Source: a bacterium
Lineage (GTDB): Bacteria > Verrucomicrobiota > Verrucomicrobiia > Limisphaerales > UBA8199
Assembly (NCBI GenBank): GCA_021784555.1
Contig: JAJYHY010000006.1
Span: 1-57,128 of the forward strand
DNA: 57,128 nt
Reading direction: 5' to 3'
Position numbers and translations under genes: made by a program. A model generated the notes under the pieces. The model was not told the DNA's origin. It worked only from the letters and a program-made list of their open reading frames with translations, and searched no databases. The stretch's first letter is position 1, and each line of letters begins with the position of its first letter. This document shows positions 27,538-36,468 of this stretch, piece by piece.

Positions 27538-30500
27538 ATGATCCATTCCAAATACCTTTCGTTACTGCTGGCGCTGGCGCTGGCGCCCTTGGGCGCCGGT
27601 TGCACCAAACAACTGAAGGCCTCCCGCCACATGGCTCGGGGCAACAAAGATTTCCGGGCGGAGCGCTACGACCGGGCGGAGATCGAGTATCTCAACGTGC
27701 TCAAGAACGAGCCGAGGTCGCCGGAGGGCATCAGGCAACTGGGCCTCACTTACTATGCGGAGGGGAAGCTTCCGCAGGCCCTTGCGTACTTGCGAGAGTC
27801 TCTCAAGCAAGCGCCGGGGAACACCAAGGCCCGGCTCAAGCTGGGGCTGGCCTGCATGTCATTGCGCCTGTTCAAGGAGGCCCACGAGGCGGCGACGGAG
27901 GTCGTGCGGAAAGAGCCCACGAGCGAGGAGGCGTTGGCGCTGCTGGCCGAATCGGCCGCAGGCACCAACGTCGTGCAGGAGACCTGGCGGCAGCTTGAGG
28001 CCCTGCCAGCCCCGGCCAAGGCCACCGCCGCGTATCACGTGGCCCGCGGGACCCTCTATGTCCGCGAGCAGGAGCTGGCCAAAGCGGAGGCGGAGTTCAA
28101 GCAGGCGCTGGCCCGGGACCCCAAGTCCAGCATGGCCGATTTGGCCCTGGGCACCCTCTACCTCATGCGCAACGACCCCAAGCGGGCCGGGCCCGCCCTC
28201 AAAGCCGCCGCTGAGTTGGCGCCCCTGCGTTCGCCCGCCAGGCTCAGATATGCCGACTTCGAGTTGCGCACCGGCGCCGCGCAGCAGGCCAAAGAGAGCG
28301 TCGAAGAGATTACCCGCAAGGCGCCCGATTACATCCCGGCCTGGTTGTTCCTGGCGAACACGGCATTCGCCGAGCGCAAAACCGAAGACTGCTCAGCGCT
28401 GCTCAAGCGGCTCTTGGACCGCGATCCCATGAACTACGACGGCCTCATGCTGAGCGGCAAGTTGTCAATGGTCGAAGGCCGGGCAACCAACGCCATCGCC
28501 CAGTTCGACCACGCCGCCGCGATCTATCCCGGAGCGCATCCGGACCTCGATTATCAACTGGCCGTGGCGCACCTGGTCAACAAAGACCCGGTCAAGGCCG
28601 TAGCCTGCCTGCAGCGGGCGATTGCCGCCGCCCCCAATTATCCCGCCGCCATCCTCCTGCTGGCCAGTCTCAACATTAACCAGGGCGACTCCGCCTCAGC
28701 CATTGCCTCGCTCACGCGGTTAATCAAGCAGCAGCCGCTGCTCCCCCAGGCCCAATTGGGTCTGGCCGGGGCCTACCTGGCGCAGAGCGACCCGGACGAC
28801 GCGGTGGCCGTGTATCGCCGGATGATGGTGTCCTTTCCCACCAACTATGATGTCCCCTTCCTGATGGGCATGGTCTTGGCCCAGCAAGACAAAACGACCG
28901 AGGCCCGGCAAGCCTTCACCAAGACGCTGGAACTGGCCCCGGATTATTTCCCGGCGCTGGAGAAGCTGGTGGACCTGGACCTCCAGGCAAAGCAATATGC
29001 GGTGGCGGCCGACCGCGTGGCCAAGGCGATTGCCGCGCACCCCAAGGCCCCCGATCCGTGGCTGATCTCAGCCAAAATCCACGTGGCCCAGGCCATGAAC
29101 TACGTTTCCAAGACATCTGGCAAAAACCCTGGCGCGGCCCGTCCAAAGCTCGGCCAGGTCCCCGCCGCCCAGCCCGACGTGAAGCAAGCCGAGGCCGCTC
29201 TCCACAAAGCCATCCAACTGGACCCCAATAGCCGAGTCGCTTACCTGTTGCTCGCCCAGCTCTATGCGGACTGCGGCCAGCAACAGCAGGCCGTGGACCA
29301 ACTCAACGGCTACCTGGCCAAGACCAACGACGTGACCGCGCTGCTGCTCCTGGGGATGATGCAAGGCCAATCCAAGAACTATCCCGCCGCGCGCCAGGCC
29401 TACGAACGGTTGCTCCAGGTCAGCCCCAACTCCGTCGCCGCACTCAATAATCTGGCTTATCTCGATTACGCCCACTTTGGCGAACTGGACAAAGGCTGCC
29501 AACTGGCCCAACGAGCTTACGCGCTGCTGCCCTCCGACCCCGCCGTCGCCGACACGCTCGGCTGGGCCCTCTACCTGAAAGGCCAATACAGCCGCTCCCT
29601 GGGATTGCTCCAGAACAGCGCCGCCCAACGGCCCTCGGACCCCGAAATCCAGTTTCACCTGGGCATGATCCACTACATGATGGGCGAGGAAGGCCCCGCC
29701 CGCCAGGCCCTTGAACGGGCGGTTCAACTGAGCAAGGATTTCCCGGACCAGGCCGAGGCCTCGCGCCGCCTGGCGCTGCTGGCCATCGACCCGAAGACCG
29801 CCACTGCCGCCGCAGGGGCCGGGCTGGAACAGTGGCTGGAAAGACATCCCAACGACCCCATCGCCCTGAGCCGCCTGGGCGCCATCCAGGCGCGGGACGG
29901 CGCGTTTGCCAAGGCCGTCCAGACCTATCAAACGGCCCTCAAATGCACGCCGGACAGCGTCCCGGTCATGCTCGGCCTCGCCCGGATTTACGCCGGCCAC
30001 ACGAAAGACCTGCCGCAAGCCCTCCAACTCATGAAGGACGCGCACCAGCATGCTCCGGATGATGCGCGCGTCTCTCACCTGCTTGGCCGGCTGGTCTTCC
30101 AGCAGGGCGATTATCAGTGGGCCTCCAGCCTGCTCGAGCAGAGCGCCCTCGCGCTGCCCAATGACCCCGAGGTGGCCTACGACCTGGCCTGGTCCCGATA
30201 TAGCCTAGGGCACGTCGCCCAGGCCCAGGCCGCGATGGCCCTCGCCTCCAAGGGCGGCCCCGCTTTGCCCCAGGCCCGCGACGCCCAACGCTTCCTGTTC
30301 CTGACTGCCGCCGCCAAAACCCCGGCCCTGGCCAGCCGGGCTTTGGCCCGGGCGCAGCAGGTCCTCGCCACCGAGCCAGGCTATGTCCCCGCCCTGATGG
30401 TCTGCGCCTTGGCCCAGGAGCGCCAGGGCAACTACGCCACGGCTGCCCAGTTCTACGACCGCATCCTGGCCCGCTACCCCGACTTTGCCCCAGCCTCCAA

Positions 30501-30840
30501 GAATCTGGCCCTGCTCTGCTTCACCCACTTGGGCGATGAGCAGCGGGCTTACTCCCTGGCCAACAAGGCCTTCCAGGCCCTCCCGGGCGATACGGACCTG
30601 GCCAAGCTGCTGGGCGTGCTGGCCTATCGCCGTGGCGATTACGCCCGCGCCGCTACGCTGTTCCAGCAAACCACCCTCACACAAACCACCAACGCCGAGG
30701 TCTATTACTACTTGGGCATGGCCAATTACCGCCTTAACCAGCCCGCGGACGCCAAGGCCGCCCTCCAACGCGCGCTGGCCTTGAACCTCCAGCCCAAACT
30801 CGCTCAGCAGGCCAAACGAGTTCTGGCGCAATCGAAATAG
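27538..30840 (+). CDS. prsT: PrsT-like TPR-repeat lipoprotein of the exosortase system
   Basis: 1100 residues from the ATG at 27538. The signal peptide ends in the lipobox LGAG-C with Cys22, predicting an outer- or inner-membrane lipoprotein. The rest is a long array of TPR units, with repeated 'A...Y...L...P.....A...L' patterns and 'WALYLKGQYSRSLGLLQ'-type helices. Length and architecture match the TPR lipoprotein (PrsT) of PEP-CTERM/exosortase systems linked to EPS export. A linker with 'KTSGKNPGAARPKLGQVPAAQ' near 525-545 splits the array. It follows the exosortase by 19 bases. The Pro/Ala-rich, high G+C codon use matches its neighbours to 35.5 kb and differs from the EPS genes. Confidence 0.88.
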   Translation: MIHSKYLSLLLALALAPLGAGCTKQLKASRHMARGNKDFRAERYDRAEIEYLNVLKNEPRSPEGIRQLGLTYYAEGKLPQALAYLRESLKQAPGNTKARLKLGLACMSLRLFKEAHEAATEVVRKEPTSEEALALLAESAAGTNVVQETWRQLEALPAPAKATAAYHVARGTLYVREQELAKAEAEFKQALARDPKSSMADLALGTLYLMRNDPKRAGPALKAAAELAPLRSPARLRYADFELRTGAAQQAKESVEEITRKAPDYIPAWLFLANTAFAERKTEDCSALLKRLLDRDPMNYDGLMLSGKLSMVEGRATNAIAQFDHAAAIYPGAHPDLDYQLAVAHLVNKDPVKAVACLQRAIAAAPNYPAAILLLASLNINQGDSASAIASLTRLIKQQPLLPQAQLGLAGAYLAQSDPDDAVAVYRRMMVSFPTNYDVPFLMGMVLAQQDKTTEARQAFTKTLELAPDYFPALEKLVDLDLQAKQYAVAADRVAKAIAAHPKAPDPWLISAKIHVAQAMNYVSKTSGKNPGAARPKLGQVPAAQPDVKQAEAALHKAIQLDPNSRVAYLLLAQLYADCGQQQQAVDQLNGYLAKTNDVTALLLLGMMQGQSKNYPAARQAYERLLQVSPNSVAALNNLAYLDYAHFGELDKGCQLAQRAYALLPSDPAVADTLGWALYLKGQYSRSLGLLQNSAAQRPSDPEIQFHLGMIHYMMGEEGPARQALERAVQLSKDFPDQAEASRRLALLAIDPKTATAAAGAGLEQWLERHPNDPIALSRLGAIQARDGAFAKAVQTYQTALKCTPDSVPVMLGLARIYAGHTKDLPQALQLMKDAHQHAPDDARVSHLLGRLVFQQGDYQWASSLLEQSALALPNDPEVAYDLAWSRYSLGHVAQAQAAMALASKGGPALPQARDAQRFLFLTAAAKTPALASRALARAQQVLATEPGYVPALMVCALAQERQGNYATAAQFYDRILARYPDFAPASKNLALLCFTHLGDEQRAYSLANKAFQALPGDTDLAKLLGVLAYRRGDYARAATLFQQTTLTQTTNAEVYYYLGMANYRLNQPADAKAALQRALALNLQPKLAQQAKRVLAQSK

Positions 30841-31310
30841 CCCCCACCCCGCACTGCGCGTACCCCGTCGGTACCCCCACATGCTGCTGAATAAACTCGA
30901 AATCCCAAACTCGGAATTCGAAACAATCTCATAAGCGGCAAGAGCAAATGTTCAAAGCTGGCCGTTTAACGGAGAGGACCACGAAACATGCGAAATACAC
31001 GAAAGAAGACATTAGAGCCAGGCTGTGGGGTGGATGCCATCTGTAAACGGCTCCCCGCGCTTGGTTTTGGTTTCTCCCTCCTTTCGCGTATTTCGAGTAT
31101 TTCGTGGTCCGCAAGCCGGTTTTGGTCATTATTGCTTTGGGATTTCGGATTTGTTTCCGATTTCGGATTTCGGATTTCGGATTCGCCAGGAATTGGGGGT
31201 CCTGCCGGGATGCGTCCCTGCGCGGTCAGCTTTCCGCATTCTGCCTTTTAGGTCTGAGCCATTAGCCCTTAGCCTTTGGAATCATTTCAGCTTTCAACTT
31301 TCTATTCTTA
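30841..31310. repeat. 470-base gap filled with inverted and tandem repeats
   Basis: Inverted arms at 30976-31005 and 31081-31110 match at 26 of 30 bases and carry the GGACCACGAAA/CGAAATAC pattern. At 31141-31186 a short tandem of GGATTTC-type 8-9mers follows. No gene is supported. The repeats could separate prsT and prsK transcription, but no clear promoter is visible. Confidence 0.7.
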
Positions 31311-33413
31311 ATGGATTCCTCCGCCCTCCTTGCCTACGCCAGCGCCCTCCTGGCCGGCGTTATGGCCTTGGGCGTCGCCTTTTATGAGTGGCGCCCCCTG
31401 GCCAGCCGGCTCTTTGTGGCCGGCATGGGGCTTTTGGCGCTCGAAGCCCTCTTCTCGGGCCTGGCCGCCGACGCCTTGACGCCGGAGGACGTTGTCTATT
31501 GGGAGAACTGGGCGTTTCTGGGCAAGTCCCTGCTGCCCGGGCTGTGGCTGCTTTTCAGCCTGAGTTACGCGCGGGGCGAGGCGCGCGCGTTTTTGAGAAA
31601 GTGGCGGTGGGGCATCGCGGCTACGTTCCTCCTGCCGGTCGGTTTGGCCATTGCCGGCTGGCAGCGCCTGATCGTGTCCGTCGGGCAAACCCAAGCCAGG
31701 CACCAATGGGTGGTGAGCCTGGCGACCGGCGGGGTGGCCTTGCACCTCCTGATCCTGCTTGGCTCGCTGCTAGTGATGATGAACCTCGAGCGGACCTTCC
31801 GGGCGGCGGTCGGCACCATGCGCTGGCGCATCAAGTTCATGGTCCTGGGCGTGGGGGTGTTGTTCGCCGTGCGGGCCTACACGGCCACCCAGGCGCTCTT
31901 CTTCCACGCCGCCTACCCCCCGCTCCAACCCGTCAACTCCATGGCGCTGCTTTTGGCCTGCCTGCTCATCCTGCGCTCGCTCCTGCGCACCGGCCATTTC
32001 GAGGTCGGCGTCTATCCCTCGCCCGCCGTGCTCCACAGCTCGGTCACCATCCTGCTGGCGGGTATCTACCTGGTCCTGGCGGGCGGCCTTGCCAAGCTGG
32101 CCAGCTTCCTGGGGGGCGATGCCTCGTTCCAGCTCAAGACCCTCGTCATCCTGGCCGCCCTGGTCTTGCTGGCCATGCTGCTGCTCTCGGACAACATCCG
32201 GCTGCGCCTGAAAGGTTTTGTCAGCCGCCATTTTCAGAGGCCCTTGTACGACTATCGCTCGGTGTGGCGGACGTTCTCCGAGGCCACCGCTCGCCGGCTC
32301 GAGTCGGCCGAACTGTGCGCCGCGCTCGTCAAGCTGGTCTCCGATGTGTTTCAGGCCCTTTCGGTCTCGATCTGGCTGGTCGATGACCGCCGGGAAAACC
32401 TGCTGTTCGCCGCCTCGACCTCCCTTTCCCCGGCCCATGCCGCCCAACTCAGGCTCAGCCTGGAAGACGCCTCCCAGGTCATTGGCGCCTTGAGCGGACG
32501 CCCCCAGCCCATCGACCTCGATGCCTCGAGGGAAATCTGGGCCTCCGCCCTCAGACGCTCTCACCCGGAGGAGTTCCACCGCGGCGGCAACCGCGTTTGT
32601 GTGCCTCTGGCTGCCGGCGGGGAACTCTTGGGCGCAATGCTGGTCGGCGACCGCGTGGGCGGCGTGCCGTTTTCGCCGCAAGCTTTTGACCTGCTTCAAG
32701 CGGTGGGCGACCAGGCGGGCGCCAGCCTCCTTAACATCCGGCTATCCCAAAGGCTCGCGCAGTCAAAGCAAATGGAGGCCTTCCAGGCCATGTCCGCCTT
32801 TTTCGTTCACGACCTCAAAAACACCGCCTACACCCTCTCCCTGATGCTCAAGAACCTGCCCGTGTACTACCAGGACCCGGAGTTCCGCGAGGACGCCTTG
32901 CGCGACGTTTCCAAGAGCGTCACCCACATCAACGACCTCATCGCCCGCCTGGGCCTCTTGCGCCAGGACCTTGCCATCCACCCGGTCGAATCCGATTTGA
33001 ACCAAATCGTTTCTCAAGCGCTCAAGGAGTGGCCTCGCCTGCCCGGGGTGGAACTCGTCACGGAGCTTCGTCCGCTGCCCCAAGTCCTTGCCGACCCGGC
33101 CCAGGTGCAAAAGGTTGTTACCAACCTCCTGCTCAACGCCGGCGATGCCCTGGGCGCCTCGGGCCGCATCTGCGTCGAGACCAGCCGGCGCAACGGCTGG
33201 GTGGCCGTGGCCGTGGCGGATAGCGGCTGCGGCATGACGGCGGAGTTCATCGAGCGCTCCCTCTTTCGCCCGTTTCAAACCACCAAGAAAAACGGCCTCG
33301 GCATCGGCATGTTCCATTGCAAAACCATCGTCGAGGCCCACCGCGGCAGAATCGAGGTCCAAAGCGATCCCGGCAAAGGCACCACCTTCCGCGTGCTGCT
33401 GCCCGCCGCGTAA
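31311..33413 (+). CDS. prsK: PrsK-like sensor histidine kinase of the exosortase system
   Basis: 700 residues. The N-terminal third holds about eight or nine membrane helices, followed by a GAF domain (~310-470) and a kinase core. His500 lies in 'FFVHDLKN', a PrsK-type H box with Lys-Asn after the His-Asp. The ATPase domain has 'NLLLNAGDAL' (N box), 'VADSGCGM' (G1) and 'GLGIGMFHCKTIVEAHRG' (G2). The multi-helix plus GAF order matches PrsK, partner of PrsR in PEP-CTERM systems. A toxin-antitoxin remnant separates it from prsR, which in such systems usually lies close by. The sensed signal is unknown. Confidence 0.9.
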   Translation: MDSSALLAYASALLAGVMALGVAFYEWRPLASRLFVAGMGLLALEALFSGLAADALTPEDVVYWENWAFLGKSLLPGLWLLFSLSYARGEARAFLRKWRWGIAATFLLPVGLAIAGWQRLIVSVGQTQARHQWVVSLATGGVALHLLILLGSLLVMMNLERTFRAAVGTMRWRIKFMVLGVGVLFAVRAYTATQALFFHAAYPPLQPVNSMALLLACLLILRSLLRTGHFEVGVYPSPAVLHSSVTILLAGIYLVLAGGLAKLASFLGGDASFQLKTLVILAALVLLAMLLLSDNIRLRLKGFVSRHFQRPLYDYRSVWRTFSEATARRLESAELCAALVKLVSDVFQALSVSIWLVDDRRENLLFAASTSLSPAHAAQLRLSLEDASQVIGALSGRPQPIDLDASREIWASALRRSHPEEFHRGGNRVCVPLAAGGELLGAMLVGDRVGGVPFSPQAFDLLQAVGDQAGASLLNIRLSQRLAQSKQMEAFQAMSAFFVHDLKNTAYTLSLMLKNLPVYYQDPEFREDALRDVSKSVTHINDLIARLGLLRQDLAIHPVESDLNQIVSQALKEWPRLPGVELVTELRPLPQVLADPAQVQKVVTNLLLNAGDALGASGRICVETSRRNGWVAVAVADSGCGMTAEFIERSLFRPFQTTKKNGLGIGMFHCKTIVEAHRGRIEVQSDPGKGTTFRVLLPAA

Positions 33414-33791
33414 CCGGAGCGTCCACCGTTCCCCGCTCCTGCTCTTGCTCTTGCTCTGCCTGTTCCTAACTTTCGCTTGATGTCCGATATGGCACCGACT
33501 CCTCTCCGAGCCGATCTGGAGAAATCCTCCGGATCAGGCCGAAACGGAATGCCGCGCTGATACGCGACGAGCCTCTCACGGTCAAAACAGGCCGCTGTGG
33601 TGTTTGTATGCATAGGCGGCATGTTGCCGTGGGAGCAAGAGCAAGAGGAGGAGCGGGAGCAAGAACGGGCGGGAGCGGATCGTTGCGGTGGAAACCCGCC
33701 GAAGCCCGAATGTCGAAATTCGATCCGCCTCACCACGCGGGCAGAAAAGATCGGAGATGCAAGTTGCTGGTTTCTAGAGTAGTCTTCGGCC
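33414..33791. repeat. Gap with long-spaced inverted simple repeats
   Basis: The CTCTTG-rich run at about 33438-33465 is mirrored by GAGCAAGAGCAAGAGG near 33630-33680. A similar CTCTTG run occurs before purL (56565-56590). No gene is supported in the gap. Confidence 0.55.
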
Positions 33792-34022
33792 ATGAATAGC
33801 GGGACGACCGTTTTTAGTAACCGGGTTCCGGCGCGGCGGCTGCGTTGGGCCAAGAGAATTCTGGGCCAACTTGGCATCAGCCCCGAAGAAGCGGTGAGGA
33901 TGCTGCTCGCACAGATTGAGTTACGCAACGGACTGCCCTTCGACGTGCGTTTGGCGCCTGGGTCGTTGCTCAGTCCTGACGAGCAAGCGGCCGCCTGGAC
34001 GGAGGCGCTCGGTGCGTACTGA
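33792..34022 (+). CDS. RelB/DinJ-like antitoxin
   Basis: 76 residues. 'RVPARRLRWAKRILGQLGISPEEAVRMLLAQIELRNGLPFDV' is the ribbon-helix-helix pattern and LPFD tail of DinJ/RelB-type antitoxins. Its stop overlaps the GTG of the following toxin-like fragment by 11 bases, the usual coupled layout. It is inserted between prsK and prsR. As the toxin is truncated, it may be an orphan antitoxin or on the way to decay. Confidence 0.72.
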   Translation: MNSGTTVFSNRVPARRLRWAKRILGQLGISPEEAVRMLLAQIELRNGLPFDVRLAPGSLLSPDEQAAAWTEALGAY

Positions 34023-34140
34023 GCCGCAACCCGGCGAGGTCTGGTTCGCTGACCTGGGCCTTGCCGAGAAAAGTCGGCCGGTGCTGGTGCTCGCCCGTCC
34101 GCAAGCCCAGTCAGGCTTGCGCGAACTACTCAACCTTTGA
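34012..34140 (+). pseudogene. Truncated PemK/MazF-like toxin
   Basis: 42 residues from the GTG at 34012. 'PQPGEVWFADLGLAEKSRPVLVLAR' matches the first two beta strands of PemK/MazF mRNA interferases. The remaining ~70 residues of the family are absent; the frame ends at a TGA that overlaps the TTG start of prsR. A MazF-like toxin after a RelB/DinJ-like antitoxin would be an unusual pairing. The fragment cannot be an active toxin as it stands. Confidence 0.68.
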
Positions 34141-35507
34141 AACCCAAGCTCCTCATCGTGGATGACGACGACGCCATCCGCACCCAACTCAAGTGGGCCC
34201 TCCACCAGGATTATGAGGTGTTCCTGGCCGAGAACCGGGCGGGCGCCCTCGAGACCTTCCGCGACCAGCGGCCCCCGGTCGTCTTGCTGGACCTGGGCTT
34301 GCCTCCCCAGCCCAACGGCCCCGCCGAGGGCCTGGCCGCCCTGTCCGAATTGCTCGCCTGCGACAGCCGCGCCAAGGTCATCGTCGCCACCGGCCAGGCC
34401 GCAAAGCAAAACGCCCTCGAAGCCGTCGCCGCCGGCGCGCATGACTTTTTCTCGAAGCCCGTGGCCGTCGAGGAGTTGCAGATCATCCTCAAGCGCACGT
34501 TCCAACTTGCCAGCCTGGAACGGGAATACTACGAGCTGCAGCACCGGTTGGACGCACAGGGCTTCGAAGGCATGGTCGGCGCCAGCGTCCCCATGCAGGC
34601 CGTCTTCAGCTCCATCCGCAAAGTTGCGACCACCGATGTCCCCGTGCTCATTCTGGGCGAGAGCGGCACCGGCAAAGAGATAGTTGCCACGGCCGTCCAC
34701 CGCCGCGGCGCACGCCAGGCCGGCCCCTTCATCCCCATCAACTGCGGCGCCATCCCCGAAAACCTCCTCGAAAGCGAATTGTTCGGCCATGAAAAAGGCT
34801 CCTTCACCGGCGCCCACGCCCAGCGCAAAGGCCGCATCGAAAGCGCCGCGGGCGGCACCCTGTTCTTGGACGAGATCGGCGAGCTTTCCCCCGCCTTGCA
34901 GGTCAAGCTCTTGCGTTTTCTCCAGGAAGGGACCTTCGAGCGCGTCGGCGGCCGCCAGCCAATCCAGGTCGATGCCCGCCTCATCGCCGCCACCAACGCC
35001 GACCTCAAAAAAGCCATGGCCGAGGGCAAGTTCCGCGAAGACCTCTTTTACCGGCTGGCCGTCGTCGTCATCCAGTTGCCCGCGCTGCGCGAGCGGGGAG
35101 ACGACGCCTGCCTCCTGGCCAAAGATTTCCTCCGCCGCTACGCCGCCCAGAACGGCAAGGACGGTCTGGCCTTTGACGATGAGGCCCTCCGCGCCATCGC
35201 CTGCCACCCATGGCCGGGCAACGTCCGCGAGCTTCAAAACCGCATCAAACGGGCCCTCATCATGGCCCCCCGCAAACGCCTGACCGTCCGCGACCTCGAG
35301 CTGGACGCCTCTTCGCCCGCCCCCCCACCTCGCGGCCTCCGAGAAGCCCGCGAAGCCCTCGAACGCGAGATGGTCCAGCAGGCCCTTCGCAAACACGGCG
35401 GCAAAATCACCGCCGCCGCCGCCGAATTGAAAATCAGCCGCCCAACCCTCTATGAACTGATGGACAAGCTGGCCATCTCCCGGCCCGAAAGGGAGGAGAA
35501 GGAGTAG
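34137..35507 (+). CDS. prsR: PrsR-like sigma54-dependent response regulator
   Basis: 456 residues with a TTG start at 34137 that overlaps the toxin remnant's stop. The receiver domain 'KPKLLIVDDDDAIR' has phospho-acceptor Asp52 in 'VVLLDLGLP'. The AAA+ domain has Walker A 'GESGTGKE' (~174), the sigma54-contact loop 'GSFTGAHAQRKG' and Walker B 'GGTLFLDEIGEL'. The Fis-type helix-turn-helix 'ITAAAAELKISRPTLYELMDKL' ends the protein. It would activate sigma54 promoters of exosortase-target genes after phosphorylation by PrsK. No ribosome site is obvious before the TTG, so translation may depend on upstream coupling. Confidence 0.92.
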   Translation: MKPKLLIVDDDDAIRTQLKWALHQDYEVFLAENRAGALETFRDQRPPVVLLDLGLPPQPNGPAEGLAALSELLACDSRAKVIVATGQAAKQNALEAVAAGAHDFFSKPVAVEELQIILKRTFQLASLEREYYELQHRLDAQGFEGMVGASVPMQAVFSSIRKVATTDVPVLILGESGTGKEIVATAVHRRGARQAGPFIPINCGAIPENLLESELFGHEKGSFTGAHAQRKGRIESAAGGTLFLDEIGELSPALQVKLLRFLQEGTFERVGGRQPIQVDARLIAATNADLKKAMAEGKFREDLFYRLAVVVIQLPALRERGDDACLLAKDFLRRYAAQNGKDGLAFDDEALRAIACHPWPGNVRELQNRIKRALIMAPRKRLTVRDLELDASSPAPPPRGLREAREALEREMVQQALRKHGGKITAAAAELKISRPTLYELMDKLAISRPEREEKE

Positions 35508-35632
35508 CCCACCGGGGCCGGGGGATCAATTGAGAATCGGGAATTGAGAATTGTAAATCGTAAATTGACGGCGGACGGGAAGGGCGGCGTAAGACAAAAT
35601 CCTTCGGAAACCGAATTTTCCGTTCTTTTTTG

Positions 35633-35660
35633 TTGCCTGGTATAGATATACATATATATT
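35633..35660 (+). promoter_or_regulatory. Putative sigma70 promoter of the IS-derived relic
   Basis: TTGCCT (35633-35638) and TATATT (35655-35660) with 16-base spacing lie in an unusually A+T-rich stretch just before the ATG at 35667. This is a pattern match only. Confidence 0.3.
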
Positions 35661-35666
35661 TACCCC

Positions 35667-36140
35667 ATGAACAGTCCTATCACTCCTCAAGACTTTCTGG
35701 AACAAGTCCTCCAAATCCAACGCATGGAGCACGGCTCCCTCTCCGTCATCCGACAAGGCCCCAACGGCCCTTATTACAACCTCAACTCCTGGGAAGAGGG
35801 GGCCAACCAATGCCGCTACATCCCTCAGGATAAGCTCCCTGAGGTCCAGCAGGCCATTGAGGGCTACCAGAAATTTCACCAACTTACTCAGGCCTACGCC
35901 CAAGGAGTGGTCGAGCAAACCCGCGCCGAGTTAGGGATCGGCGTTAAGAAAAAGCCCCGCTCCCACAAGAACAGGCGCCCCAAGGGCGGCAAGACCCCGG
36001 CCTTGGCCCGGTTGGTCTGTTTGGAAGAAGCCGATCAAGACAGTTATCAACAGGCCGAGGAACATTTGAACGCCATCGCGCCTGCCCGCTTGCGCCCACC
36101 GGGCCGCGTTTCACGTCGGCAAAGCTTACGTCACGCTTAA
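35667..36140 (+). CDS. DUF6788-like protein, likely an IS relic
   Basis: 157 residues. 'MEHGSLSVIRQGPNGPYYNL', 'EEGANQCRYIPQDKLPEVQQAIEGYQKFHQL' and a basic 'KKKPRSHKNRRPK' region resemble DUF6788, the N-terminal domain of certain transposases found as multicopy genes. After residue ~110 the match fades and the frame ends in low-complexity sequence ('RPPGRVSRRQSLRHA'), so the transposase part is lost or frameshifted. An A+T-rich promoter-like stretch precedes it. Function as a stand-alone protein is doubtful. Confidence 0.5.
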   Translation: MNSPITPQDFLEQVLQIQRMEHGSLSVIRQGPNGPYYNLNSWEEGANQCRYIPQDKLPEVQQAIEGYQKFHQLTQAYAQGVVEQTRAELGIGVKKKPRSHKNRRPKGGKTPALARLVCLEEADQDSYQQAEEHLNAIAPARLRPPGRVSRRQSLRHA

Positions 36141-36468
36141 GGCGCCGCCGAAGCGCCCAAGCGGCTATTAGCCAACAAGTTACGACTGCGTGCCAGTCCC
36201 GCCTTGCCTGCGGCACTGTCGGAAAAGTTTGCGAAATTGATTGTAGGCGGTCGCAACCGATTTGGTCTTCTGGAATCACATCTCCTTGATGGACAGGCGT
36301 TAGCGTCATCATCGACGTTGCCCGGCACACGACCTGCTGCTTCGCCCTCGAGGCCGGATTTTTTGATGTCGCTATCGGCGCCGCAGGTTCAGTATTGACA
36401 CCACACTTGCGCCGGTTTTAGACGCCGGCGTTTCTGAACGCGGCATGGCGTGGCGTGCCGAATTGCGC
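36141..36468. other. Gap after the IS relic
   Basis: Short frames on both strands lack family signatures. It may hold decayed transposase sequence and the promoter of the FN3 protein gene; nothing more can be supported. Confidence 0.3.

Noticed and set aside
29068-30078. 336-residue - strand frame opposite prsT
   Set aside because: Shadow of the TPR array caused by high G+C codon bias.
33921-35396. 491-residue open frame on the - strand opposite prsR
   Set aside because: It mirrors a G+C-rich, strongly biased gene with clear receiver, AAA+ and Fis domains; the antisense translation has no domain and is low in complexity.
36430-36468. Sigma54 promoter upstream of the FN3 protein gene
   Set aside because: A TGGCGTG..TTGC-like string exists but the GG-to-GC spacing is off by one from the required ten bases.
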